Shown piece by piece: positions 16,095 through 24,353 of a stretch of 64,000 nt of DNA; position 1 is the stretch's first letter, and each line of letters opens with the position of its first letter. The notes under the pieces are model-generated. The model was not told the DNA's origin and made no database searches. It saw nothing but the letters and a program-made list of their open reading frames with translations. The stretch comes from CADBRN01 sp050944685 (lineage in GTDB: Bacteria; Bacillota; Clostridia; Lachnospirales; Lachnospiraceae): the NCBI GenBank assembly GCA_050944685.1, contig JBMNRP010000002.1:62001-126000 (forward strand). The letters run 5' to 3'. The translations under genes and the position numbers were made by a program.

Positions 16095-17150
16095 TCATTT
16101 GACAGAGAACGCGTAAACCGTCTCCGAAACGAATTCTTCTCCTGCCGGGAGAATCGGTGAGGCGAAGGACGGCTCATTAAGACTGTTCGGGAAATACTGC
16201 GTCTCAAAGCAGAAACCCGCCCGTCTGGGATAGACACTTCCGTTTTTCCCCGGAAGATCCTTCAGAAAATTTCCGGTGTAAAACTGCATGCCTGGCATAT
16301 CCGTAAGGACCCGCATCCGGATCCCGGTCTCCCCGGAATACGCTTCCGCCACCTCGCGGGGGCGGTCCGTCTTCTCTTTTGCGAAGACATAGTTGTGGTC
16401 GTATCCCCCGGTATACTCCAGCTGGGGATGACCGCTTTCGATCCGTTCCCCTACCGTGTGCGGGGTACGGAAATCAAACGGAGTGCCCTCCACCGGCAGA
16501 ATTTCGCCGGTCGGAATGCTTTCCGAGTCCTTCACGGGAGTGTAAAATTTCGCGTCAATGCGAATCTCATGCGACAGCACATCTCCGCTGTCATGACCCG
16601 CGAGATTGAAATACGTGTGATTCGTCGGATTCAGCGGCGTATCCGCGTCGCATTTCGCCCGGTAAATAATCCTCCACGAGGCGTCCTCTTCAAGCGCATA
16701 CGTCACTGTCATCGTAAGGTTCCCCGGAAAACCTTCATCACCGTCCGGGCTGTAAATCAGAAATGTGACCTGATGATCGTCCGACCGGTCCGGATCCAGC
16801 GACCACATCCGGGTGTGAAACCCGCCGGGATTGCTATGGAGATTGTTTTTTCCGTGGTCGTTTTTGGCAAGCCGATACGTTTTTCCGTTCATCCGGAACG
16901 CGGCCCCTTCGGTGCGGTTGCACACGCGGCCGACCAGTGCACTCAGACTTTTCTGATCCTGATCATAGGCCGGGGCGTCATCCAGTCCCAGAATGACATC
17001 CACCATTTTCCCCTCCCGGTCCGGGACCAGGAGCGATACGGCTCTCGCGCCAAGATCTGTAAACAAAGCGGTAAGACCGCCTCCGTGAATCGTATACAGC
17101 CGGGCTTCTTCCCCATTGCGGATAGATCCGAACGCTCTGCTTTCGGTCAT
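16095..17150 (-). CDS. galM: Aldose 1-epimerase (mutarotase)
   Basis: Mutarotase of 351 residues, interconverting alpha and beta anomers of aldoses. Family motifs are visible: GRVCNRTEGAAF, HTYFNLAGHDSGD (catalytic His), GYDHNYVF and the late FCFETQYFPNS containing the catalytic Glu. GAGGAG lies six bases before the ATG. It sits between a TIM-barrel isomerase and an orphan sugar-binding protein with gaps of about 12-22 bases, so it belongs to their operon. Confidence 0.93.
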   Translation of the reverse strand: MTESRAFGSIRNGEEARLYTIHGGGLTALFTDLGARAVSLLVPDREGKMVDVILGLDDAPAYDQDQKSLSALVGRVCNRTEGAAFRMNGKTYRLAKNDHGKNNLHSNPGGFHTRMWSLDPDRSDDHQVTFLIYSPDGDEGFPGNLTMTVTYALEEDASWRIIYRAKCDADTPLNPTNHTYFNLAGHDSGDVLSHEIRIDAKFYTPVKDSESIPTGEILPVEGTPFDFRTPHTVGERIESGHPQLEYTGGYDHNYVFAKEKTDRPREVAEAYSGETGIRMRVLTDMPGMQFYTGNFLKDLPGKNGSVYPRRAGFCFETQYFPNSLNEPSFASPILPAGEEFVSETVYAFSVK

Positions 17151-17172
17151 ATTATTCTCCTCTTCCTGCGGA

Positions 17173-17991
17173 TTATCTGACTGCCTCTTTCAGGGCTTTG
17201 ATATCCGCCTTCATAATTTCAAAGTAATCCGGATTAATTTTTCTCATCGGCCAGAGCTCATAGAGATTCTCCAGGATGAGCCATCCCTCGTAGTTTTTCT
17301 CTTTCAGAATCGCGATCGACTCCTCAAATCCTGTGGTTCCGGTTCCGAGCACACGGGACGCATTCTCTCCTCTGACTCCGTCTTTAACATGCATCTGTTT
17401 GTAGTAGTACGGATAGAGTTCCCTCAGGATCTCATGGATATCGTAATCCGTCATGCACGCGTGATTGCAGGAATCATAAAACAGGTAAAAGTTTTTGCGG
17501 TCAACCAGCTGGACGAGCATCTTCTGTTCTTCAATGCTGTTCGGATTTTCGCATCCGATGGAAATTCCCTTCTCTCCCGCATAGTCGCAGAAGTACTGAT
17601 AGCGCTTCGCGCTGACCTCAAAGTCCTCCTCCGTCCGGTTCAGACTGGCGTTGAAATTCGAGAAAAAGACCAGTTTAATCCCCATGTACGCCGCCGCATC
17701 AATGGCATTTCTCCCCTCGTCATTTACGACCGGATCCCACTTCGTGCCCTTTCTGGCGTGGAAGGGAATATTGTCCCCGTCGCTGACTCCGACATTCGGA
17801 TACTCAATTCCGTATTTCTGCTGCGCCTCCAGATAGAGATCCTGGATCTTCCTCTGTGCGAGCGGCCACCCGTGCTCATAAGATCCGAACTCGATTGACA
17901 TTCCGTCAAGGCCGAACTCCGAGACGACCTGCGGCGCAAAGACTCCCGTTCCGGGAACACAGAAATTACAGATGCCAAGTTTTACATTCAT
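17173..17991 (-). CDS. Sugar phosphate isomerase/epimerase-like TIM barrel
   Basis: Xylose-isomerase-like (AP endonuclease 2 superfamily) TIM barrel of 272 residues. Likely metal ligands are visible in order: Glu in GCENPN, Asp in FYDSCNH, His in QMHVKDG and Glu in LILENLY. The substrate cannot be named; members isomerise or epimerise keto sugars or inososes. First gene of the operon with galM and an orphan binding protein, with its own promoter. One of six such barrels in the window. Confidence 0.83.
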   Translation of the reverse strand: MNVKLGICNFCVPGTGVFAPQVVSEFGLDGMSIEFGSYEHGWPLAQRKIQDLYLEAQQKYGIEYPNVGVSDGDNIPFHARKGTKWDPVVNDEGRNAIDAAAYMGIKLVFFSNFNASLNRTEEDFEVSAKRYQYFCDYAGEKGISIGCENPNSIEEQKMLVQLVDRKNFYLFYDSCNHACMTDYDIHEILRELYPYYYKQMHVKDGVRGENASRVLGTGTTGFEESIAILKEKNYEGWLILENLYELWPMRKINPDYFEIMKADIKALKEAVR

Positions 17992-18034
17992 TATTATTCT
18001 CCCAATCGTAATTTGCCAAACCCTTGCTTTCTTT

Positions 18035-18062
18035 ATTGTACCGTTTTTCCGTGCAATTTCAA
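18035..18062 (-). promoter_or_regulatory. Promoter of the isomerase-galM-binding protein operon
   Basis: Minus strand -35 TTGAAA (18062-18057), 16-base spacer, -10 TACAAT (18040-18035). The spacer contains TTGCACGG, one base off the TTGCRYGC motif found at other promoters of the island. Confidence 0.65.
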
Positions 18063-18093
18063 CCGGAACCGGAAAAAACCTTCGCGGTTCCGG
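18063..18093. repeat. Inverted repeat upstream of the isomerase promoter
   Basis: CCGGAACCG (18063-18071) and CGGTTCCGG (18085-18093) form a 9-bp stem just upstream of the -35. It may be an operator. The rest of the 317-base gap 17992-18308 holds the promoter and the LacI terminator and no gene. Confidence 0.45.
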
Positions 18094-18245
18094 CTGCGCC
18101 GGATTTCCGGGAAGAATGATGCGGCCTGCGCTTTCCAGGAGCCAGGGCCAGGATGCGGATGTCCGCTGACCGGATCACGGGAATCCAATGCAAAAAGCCG
18201 TGTGAAAGTCACAGAATCAATAACACCGGACCAATAATACAATAC

Positions 18246-18290
18246 AAAAAAGGCCCTCCCGCCGGACGGATAAATGTCCGGAAAGAGGGC
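18246..18290 (-). terminator. Terminator of the LacI-family regulator gene
   Basis: GCCCTC (18253-18258) pairs with GAGGGC (18285-18290), with an inner CCGGAC/GTCCGG stem, and on the minus strand a run of six T (18251-18246) follows. A strong rho-independent terminator close to the regulator stop. Confidence 0.85.
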
Positions 18291-18308
18291 GGTTTCTGGT
18301 TGATTGGA

Positions 18309-19328
18309 TTAAATATTATACTTTGTGCGGATACTGATATCCGTGTATTCGTATTCATTCAGAGGATCGGCACCGGTAATCAGCTGGTTGGCAAGCAGCC
18401 AGATTGAACGATATCCCTGGGAATAACCGTCCTGATCGATAAGAAAATCGATGATATCTTCAGAGAGCGCCTTCCGGCTCCAGGGAGTGAGATCATAGGT
18501 GATCACATATGGTCTCCGGTCCATCTCGAGCTGGCGGAACGCTCGCTCCAGCCCCGACTGGCCGGCGGAAACCACCAGAATCCCGTTGATCACCTGTGCT
18601 CCCATCATGGCATTGACCACGATTTTCTCCAGTTCATGCGCGTCGTCAAAACATCCCTGAACCCCGGCAATCTCAAGTCCCGGGAAGGACTTTTTCACTT
18701 CATTGACAAATCCGTCAACGCGGAGGCTGTTCACGCGGTTTCCGAAAAATCCGGTGATCACCAGAATGCGCCCGGTACCCCTGGTCAGCATTCCCATCAG
18801 TCCGGCAGCCGTCCTTCCGCTTTTTTCATTGTCCATTCCGACGAAGGCGGATCGCCTTGTCCCGGCGATATCCGTGTTGAACGTGACCACCGGAATATGC
18901 TGTTCCTCAATCAGACTGTTCAGCTTCTCCCGGATCGGTTCCTGGTCGACCGACATGATCGCAAGCGCATCTATCCCATCGAGCAGCAGTTTGTCGATTG
19001 ATCTCAGCTGTTCTTCCACATTAACCGATTCTCCGGCCTGAATCACCACGTCAACATGATGGTCCTTCAGTTCTTTCGTTGCCGCCTCGATTCCCCGGTT
19101 CACCTCGTTCATAAAAGAATAGTGGGAAAGCTGGGTAATCACCCCGACTTTCAAATGTTTTCCGGATTTTGTTCTGCGCCTGCGGGGAATATATCCCAGG
19201 TCATTCGCGATTTTTAATATTCTTTTTTCGACTGCCGGATCAATGCGCCCGCGAGCGTTCAGGGCGCGGTCGACCGTTCCTCTCGACACCCCGGCAAGAT
19301 CCGCGATCTGCTGAATCGTAACTCCCAT
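18309..19328 (-). CDS. LacI family transcriptional regulator
   Basis: A 339-residue LacI/GalR-type regulator. Residues 3-25 form the helix-turn-helix and hinge entry (VTIQQIADLAGVSRGTVDRA); the remainder is a sugar-binding periplasmic-fold domain (GVITQLSHYSFMNEV, FVGMDNEKSGRTAAG). It probably responds to a sugar or phosphosugar. Two inverted copies of the TTGCRYGC motif lie 15-36 bases before its start, which suggests autoregulation. The same motif recurs at the genes around it and at the iol operon. It follows the hydroxypyruvate-isomerase-like gene with a 117-base gap. Confidence 0.92.
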   Translation of the reverse strand: MGVTIQQIADLAGVSRGTVDRALNARGRIDPAVEKRILKIANDLGYIPRRRRTKSGKHLKVGVITQLSHYSFMNEVNRGIEAATKELKDHHVDVVIQAGESVNVEEQLRSIDKLLLDGIDALAIMSVDQEPIREKLNSLIEEQHIPVVTFNTDIAGTRRSAFVGMDNEKSGRTAAGLMGMLTRGTGRILVITGFFGNRVNSLRVDGFVNEVKKSFPGLEIAGVQGCFDDAHELEKIVVNAMMGAQVINGILVVSAGQSGLERAFRQLEMDRRPYVITYDLTPWSRKALSEDIIDFLIDQDGYSQGYRSIWLLANQLITGADPLNEYEYTDISIRTKYNI

Positions 19329-19342
19329 AGCATATCCTCATG

Positions 19343-19364
19343 ATGCGTGCAAAAACGCACGCAA
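19343..19364. promoter_or_regulatory. Paired operator upstream of the LacI-type gene
   Basis: ATGCGTGCAA (19343-19352) and ACGCACGCAA (19355-19364) form an inverted pair around TGCGTGC/GCACGCA, immediately before the ribosome site. A likely autoregulatory site of the LacI-type protein. Confidence 0.6.
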
Positions 19365-19445
19365 GCCTGCAAAAACCGCCGTCCGCTTGACCGGCAATCG
19401 GACAGACGGCCGGCAGCAGGACGGCAAATAAATACATATATTTAA

Positions 19446-20234
19446 TCAGTTCACCGCCATGATCGCTTTCACAGCTTCTTTCGTGGAATGAAGCGGGAAC
19501 AGCTCATAACCGATCAGCCCATGGTATCCGTTCTCTTCCAGCGCGCGGAAAACATAGGAATAATTGATCTCACCCGTGCCCGGCTCATGGCGTCCCGGAG
19601 CGTCCGCCACATGAACGTGTCCCATCTGATCACAATATTTTTTGATGGTATCGCCGATGCAGCCCTCATTCAGCTGCATATGATAAACATCGTACAGGAC
19701 TTTCAGTTTCGGAGAACCGATCATCCTCGTCATTTCCGCAGCCATCTGGGTTTTCGCGAGGAAATTTCCCACATGATCGGTGGTGATGTTCAGGGCCTCC
19801 AGATTCATCTGGATCCCGCTGTCCTCCGCGATCTCAGCGCACTCCTTCAGCATGTCAAACATCGAACAGATTTTGATCGTATCCGAGACATCGTCGTAAT
19901 GATTCACCACGACTCCGCCGTCCCCGAGCGCATTGGAATGGATAGTCACGCTCCTTGCCCCGATTTTCCGGGCAGCCGCAACCGACTTTTTGAGGAAATC
20001 CATATAATCTTTCCTCTGGGAAGGGTCAATCAGGGAATAATCCGCGTCCCCGTTGAATCCGGAAATGCCGACTCCCGCCTTCTCCGCCGCTTCTTTTACC
20101 TTATCCAGATCTTTATCCGTCCAGCTCCAGAATTCGACATACTCGAATCCGTCGTCCGCGGCCGCCTGAAAGCGGTCATAAAACGGGATCTCCGAATAAA
20201 GTGGTTCGATACATGCTGATCTCTTAAATTTCAT
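19446..20234 (-). CDS. Hydroxypyruvate isomerase family protein
   Basis: TIM-barrel protein of 262 residues with the signature of the Hyi/hydroxypyruvate isomerase group: LYDVYHMQLNEG, then HVHVADAPGRHEPGTGEINY, then a late GYELFP Glu. Hyi interconverts hydroxypyruvate and tartronate semialdehyde, but many family members act on other small keto acids or sugars, so the substrate is uncertain. GAGGTGAG precedes the ATG. Its promoter carries the island's shared operator directly before the -10, and the LacI regulator follows downstream, probably on the same transcript. Confidence 0.83.
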   Translation of the reverse strand: MKFKRSACIEPLYSEIPFYDRFQAAADDGFEYVEFWSWTDKDLDKVKEAAEKAGVGISGFNGDADYSLIDPSQRKDYMDFLKKSVAAARKIGARSVTIHSNALGDGGVVVNHYDDVSDTIKICSMFDMLKECAEIAEDSGIQMNLEALNITTDHVGNFLAKTQMAAEMTRMIGSPKLKVLYDVYHMQLNEGCIGDTIKKYCDQMGHVHVADAPGRHEPGTGEINYSYVFRALEENGYHGLIGYELFPLHSTKEAVKAIMAVN

Positions 20235-20243
20235 TTTCTCACC

Positions 20244-20305
20244 TCGCGTGCAATTGCGTTCACAAGTTATAAAATAACTTTAGCACGCTGAATTCGCTTT
20301 TGCAA
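20244..20305 (-). promoter_or_regulatory. Promoter and operators of the Hyi-like gene
   Basis: Minus strand -35 TTGCAA (20305-20300), 17-base spacer ending in GCGTGC, -10 TAAAGT (20282-20277). Operator TAGCACGCTG (20281-20290) runs into the -10; a second site TCGCGTGCAA lies at 20244-20253 past the start point. The arrangement mirrors the iolD promoter. Confidence 0.7.
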
Positions 20306-20513
20306 GGCGAACCGCTATTCCTTTGAAAATACGTCATTTCCAACAATTTTGACACTCTTCTATCGTTCAATAATTTTCTCACATGTTGTGTGCAATAAAT
20401 GAAAAACGGATCGCCGGATTCTTCTCCGTGCCATTTTTTATAACTTTTCGAAGATACTTCCTTCTTTTTCTCTTCAGACAGGCGAAAAAGGAATAACGCC
20501 GGATAAAGCAAGA

Positions 20514-20522
20514 TGATATAAT
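20514..20522 (+). promoter_or_regulatory. Extended -10 promoter for the + strand isomerase
   Basis: TG-A-TATAAT at 20514-20522 with no clear -35, about 110 bases before the start at 20632. It shares the 397-base divergent gap 20235-20631 with the Hyi-like gene promoter; I see no gene in this gap. Confidence 0.55.
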
Positions 20523-20631
20523 TTGAATAACAAGATCAATGAACCATGACCGCTGTCCGCTCTTTGCGCCCTCCTTATTTTCTCAGAAAAATTCAGGCGG
20601 GTTCGCGGTCGCTCAGGAAAGGAGATGTCCT

Positions 20632-21579
20632 ATGCAATTATGTCTCGTAACAGACTGCCTCGGCTACATGAGTTTTGACGAAATGCTGGATACGGCAGAA
20701 AAACTCGGCTATCAGTCCCTTGAAATCGCCTGCGGAGGATGGTCACAGGCACCGCATATCGACCTGGACCACATGCTGGAAAGCAGCGAGGCGAGAAAAG
20801 AATTCATGCGGAAAATCCAGGATCATGGTCTTCGCCTGGAAATTCTGAACTGCACCGGAAATCCTCTCGCTCCGGATGAGGGCGGAAAAGAAGATCAGGC
20901 CGTGGTGGAAAAGACGTTTCGCCTGGCGGAAATGCTTGGCATTCACAAGGTCGTGATGACGTCCGGATGCCCCGGCGGAACTCCCGAGGACAAAACTCCA
21001 AACTGGATCTGCACAAGCTGGCCTCCAATCACCACGAAGATTCTGGAATGGCAGTGGAATGAAGTCCTGATTCCGTATTGGAAAAAGCTGGCCGATTACG
21101 CGAAGGAATGCGGCATCGAAAAAATCGCTCTGGAAAATATCGCCTTTCAGATGGTGTACAATGCTGAGACGCTGATTCGTCTGCGCGAGGCCGTCGGACC
21201 GATCATCGGTATGAACCTGGACCCCAGCCATCTGATGTGGATGGGCGGAGATCCGTTTGCCATGATCCACAAACTCGGAAAGGACCGGATCTACCATGTA
21301 CACGCAAAAGACGTCCGTCTGGAGAGCAACTACATCGGTGCGGACGGAGTCCTTGATACCAAAACCATCGATCAGTTCGCCAAGCGGACCTGGAATTATG
21401 TCGCCTTCGGTCACGGACACGATGTGAGCTGGTGGAAAAAATTCTTCTCCTGCCTGAGCATGGAGGGATACGACGGGCCGGTCAGTCAGGAAATGGAAGA
21501 CCTCACCATGGATCCCCTCACGGCATTGAAAAAATCCACTGTCGTCCTGAAAGAGGCTCTTCCGGAAGACTTTGATTAA
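20632..21579 (+). CDS. Sugar phosphate isomerase/epimerase-like TIM barrel
   Basis: Xylose-isomerase-like TIM barrel of 315 residues. Metal-site candidates in order: Glu in IALENIAF, Asp in MNLDPSHLMW, His in YHVHAKDVR and Glu in SQEMEDL. The frame is open upstream to 20539, but AAAGGAG at 20618-20624 lies seven bases before the ATG at 20632. Close relatives occur in inositol and rare-sugar clusters; the exact substrate is unknown. It is a single + strand gene among minus-strand transport and sugar genes, ending at a bidirectional terminator. Confidence 0.85.
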   Translation: MQLCLVTDCLGYMSFDEMLDTAEKLGYQSLEIACGGWSQAPHIDLDHMLESSEARKEFMRKIQDHGLRLEILNCTGNPLAPDEGGKEDQAVVEKTFRLAEMLGIHKVVMTSGCPGGTPEDKTPNWICTSWPPITTKILEWQWNEVLIPYWKKLADYAKECGIEKIALENIAFQMVYNAETLIRLREAVGPIIGMNLDPSHLMWMGGDPFAMIHKLGKDRIYHVHAKDVRLESNYIGADGVLDTKTIDQFAKRTWNYVAFGHGHDVSWWKKFFSCLSMEGYDGPVSQEMEDLTMDPLTALKKSTVVLKEALPEDFD

Positions 21580-21650
21580 GTAACGAGCAAAGAAGCCTCC
21601 ACTTTCTTATTATTTGTTTCGCAGGCAGAATTGCGAAATATTGAAATGAA

Positions 21651-21682
21651 AAAGAGACCGCCGGAAACCGGCGATCTCTTTT
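21651..21682. terminator. Bidirectional terminator
   Basis: AAGAGA-C-CGCCGG and CCGGCG-A-TCTCTT form a 13-bp stem with one mismatch and a three-base loop (21652-21680), flanked by A-run and T-run. It lies between the convergent isomerase and ABC permease genes. Confidence 0.82.
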
Positions 21683-21709
21683 CTCATATCAAACCTGTTA
21701 ACGCAGGAA

Positions 21710-22732
21710 TTATTTTGCTTCCTGGTTCGCTTTTGCAACAGCAAGTCTCTTTGCCTTTGCATCCGCACGGGTTCTGAAAACGTCAACCGTAACAGCGCCG
21801 ATGATGATGGCACCGATAACGATCTGCTGCAGATCCGAAGAAATACCCATCAGGTCGCAGCCGTTACGAATCGTAGCAATCATGAAGGCACCAACAAAGG
21901 TTCCCCATACATTACCTTTACCACCGAGGAAGGAAGCACCACCGATGATACAGGAAGCGATGGCATCGGAATCACCTTCCAGATATGCCAGCGGAACCGC
22001 GGAATTCAGACGGCCCATGTAAACGATACCGGCGCAAGAAGCGAAGAAACCGGAAAGAGCGTAACAGACAACCTGTACGCGATCTACATTGATACCGGCC
22101 AGTCTGGCTGCCTCGGAGTTACCACCGAATGCATAAATCTTACGACCGAATCCGGTCTTCGAAAGGAAGATGTGCATGATAATAAGAACGATAACGACGA
22201 AAATCATGGATACCGGGAACTGATTCGCGATGGAAACACTTCCGAGGAATTTAACGCCGTTAGCCGTTCCGGCAGCAAACGGAACAGCCGTCGCGCCGGT
22301 GATCAGAAGTGCCATACCACGATAGATGTTCTTCGTACCCAGGGTAGCGATGAACGGATGCGGCAGATGCAGCTTCGTCAGCAGAATACCGTTGATGGCA
22401 CCGAGAACCGCCCCGGAAGCCAGGCAGATCAGGATCAGAACGGCAGAGTTCATTACTCCGCCTTTGTAAGCGACACCGGCGATACACGTAGCGAATGCCA
22501 GCGTAGCACCAACTGACAGATCGATACCTCCGAGAAGGATGACGCACAGCTCACCGATACCAAACAGGGCTGTCATAGGAGTCTGACGGAACACGTTCAT
22601 GATATTTTCAAAGGTCAGGAACTTGCCGCCGGTCAGGACAGCCATCAGAACAATAACGACAACCAGCGCAAGCAGAATACCTACGCTGCTCAAATCTCTT
22701 TTTTTCTTGGTTGTTTCTTTTTCATTACTCAT
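21710..22732 (-). CDS. Sugar ABC transporter permease (RbsC type)
   Basis: Membrane subunit of 340 residues with about nine or ten helices, of the ribose/galactose/inositol permease family. GIGELCVILLGGIDLSVGAT and ASCIIGGASFLGGKGNV are family signatures. It forms the channel with the ATPase encoded just upstream; their genes overlap as ATGA. The binding protein gene starts the operon. Substrate is not evident, but the neighbouring inositol and isomerase genes suggest a monosaccharide or cyclitol. Confidence 0.92.
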   Translation of the reverse strand: MSNEKETTKKKRDLSSVGILLALVVVIVLMAVLTGGKFLTFENIMNVFRQTPMTALFGIGELCVILLGGIDLSVGATLAFATCIAGVAYKGGVMNSAVLILICLASGAVLGAINGILLTKLHLPHPFIATLGTKNIYRGMALLITGATAVPFAAGTANGVKFLGSVSIANQFPVSMIFVVIVLIIMHIFLSKTGFGRKIYAFGGNSEAARLAGINVDRVQVVCYALSGFFASCAGIVYMGRLNSAVPLAYLEGDSDAIASCIIGGASFLGGKGNVWGTFVGAFMIATIRNGCDLMGISSDLQQIVIGAIIIGAVTVDVFRTRADAKAKRLAVAKANQEAK

Positions 22733-24231
22733 TCGAGCTTACCTCCCCAAGCGGCTTTCATAATATCTTCCTGATTGAAATGCTCATCATTGCGATCCAT
22801 CTGACCCATGATTCTTCCGCCTCGCATTACGATGACGCGGTCACTCATACCGAGAATCTCCGGAAGCTCTGAGGAAACCATGATAACGCACTTGCCGGCC
22901 TGGCAGAGTTTGTTCATCACATCGTAAACCTCAATCTTCGCTCCGACATCAATACCTCTTGTGGGCTCGTCGAAGATATAGATATCCGCATCCGTGTTAA
23001 TCCACTTTGCAATAACAACCTTCTGCTGATTTCCACCGGACAGAGAACCGGCCGGCGTCATCAGACTCGGGGTCTTGATAGAATACGTCTTGATATTTTG
23101 TTCTCCGATCTCCTCGTATTTGCTTTCCTGAAGGAAACCATGCTTGCAGTCCTTATCAATTGATGCAAGGAAAAGATTGTCCTTGACCGAAGCGTCGAGA
23201 ATCAGGCCCTCTCCTTTCCGGTCCTCTGTCAGGAAGGCAATACCATGCTTCATGGCATCCATTGGAAGTTTGATCTTGACTTCCTTTCCGTGGACGAAGA
23301 TCTTTCCGCTGTCCAGAGGATCCGCGCCAAAAATCGCGCGCATGGTTTCAGTCCGTCCCGCGCCGACCAGTCCCGCAAAGCCGAGAATTTCACCGTTATA
23401 AGCAGTAAAGCTGACATCCTCGAGAACACCGATCTCGTTCAGATGCTCAACACGAAGCGCTTCCTCACCGCGATGGGTTTCAACCTTCGGATACAGATCA
23501 TCCAGAGAACGACCGACCATATCGGCGATCAGCATATCTTCCGTAACATCTTTGGTTGGCCTGGTGCTGATGTGCTCGCCGTCACGCATAACCGTGATAA
23601 CATCGCAGATCTCGAACATTTCCTCCAGCTTATGGGAAATAAAGATAATCGCGATTCCTTTTTCCTTGAGCTCTCTCGTCGTCTTCATCAGCTGATCAAC
23701 TTCCGCGTTGGAAAGCGAAGAGGTCGGCTCATCCATAATAATGACACGTGCTTCCGCCAGCACGGATTTGCCAATTTCGATCATCTGCTGAACGCCGAGT
23801 CCAAGTCTTCCGGCCGGGGTGTGAACATCCACATCGATTCCAAGCTGATGCATAATCTCAGCAGCGCGCTTGTCCATCCAGCTATAATCCAGCAGGATCC
23901 CCTTTTTCTTCGGGTAATAGTTCAAAAACAGATTGTCCGTAACGCTCATGTCCGGACAAATATTCAGTTCCTGATAAATACATCCGATGCCATATCGTTT
24001 TGCTTCGTTCGGATCTTTAAATTTTACTTTCTTTCCGTCGACAATGATATCGCCCTTTTCCGGAATGTTAACACCGGTCAGAACTTTGATCAATGTGGAC
24101 TTTCCTGCACCATTTTCACCGATCAGTCCGTGAACTTCACCCGCACGGACTTCAAAGGACATATCCTTCAGCGCGATAACGCCCGGGAAATACTTGGTGA
24201 TATGCTGCAGCTCCATAATCTTCTCGCCCAA
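22729..24231 (-). CDS. Sugar ABC transporter ATP-binding protein (RbsA/MglA type)
   Basis: Tandem-domain ATPase of about 500 residues. The first half has Walker A GENGAGKST, signature LGLGVQQMIEIGK and Walker B VIIMDEPTSSLS; the second half has GLVGAGRTE, SGGNQQKVVIAKW and IYIFDEPTRGID. It energises sugar uptake with the adjacent permease. The frame continues upstream to 24300, but that part encodes the intercistronic hairpin. GGGAG is eight bases before a TTG at 24231, while the ATG at 24216 is closer to the conserved ELQHITKYFPGV start. Either is possible. Confidence 0.9.
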   Translation of the reverse strand: MGEKIMELQHITKYFPGVIALKDMSFEVRAGEVHGLIGENGAGKSTLIKVLTGVNIPEKGDIIVDGKKVKFKDPNEAKRYGIGCIYQELNICPDMSVTDNLFLNYYPKKKGILLDYSWMDKRAAEIMHQLGIDVDVHTPAGRLGLGVQQMIEIGKSVLAEARVIIMDEPTSSLSNAEVDQLMKTTRELKEKGIAIIFISHKLEEMFEICDVITVMRDGEHISTRPTKDVTEDMLIADMVGRSLDDLYPKVETHRGEEALRVEHLNEIGVLEDVSFTAYNGEILGFAGLVGAGRTETMRAIFGADPLDSGKIFVHGKEVKIKLPMDAMKHGIAFLTEDRKGEGLILDASVKDNLFLASIDKDCKHGFLQESKYEEIGEQNIKTYSIKTPSLMTPAGSLSGGNQQKVVIAKWINTDADIYIFDEPTRGIDVGAKIEVYDVMNKLCQAGKCVIMVSSELPEILGMSDRVIVMRGGRIMGQMDRNDEHFNQEDIMKAAWGGKLE

Positions 24232-24260
24232 GACCTCATCTCCCTTTCTTGCACTAAATA

Positions 24261-24290
24261 GTCCCGGATCCCTCTTGAGAGACCCGGGAC
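24261..24290 (-). promoter_or_regulatory. Intercistronic hairpin between binding protein and ATPase genes
   Basis: GTCCCGGATC (24261-24270) pairs with GACCCGGGAC (24281-24290) with one mismatch; the loop can pair CTC with GAG. Only a weak TATTT follows on the minus strand, so it probably protects the upstream mRNA or partly terminates, giving more binding protein than transporter. Confidence 0.6.
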
Positions 24291-24353
24291 CCTGCTTCAT
24301 TTACAGAACCAAAGAAACTTTCAAGTCTCAGCACTGAAAATGAGAATCATTGA

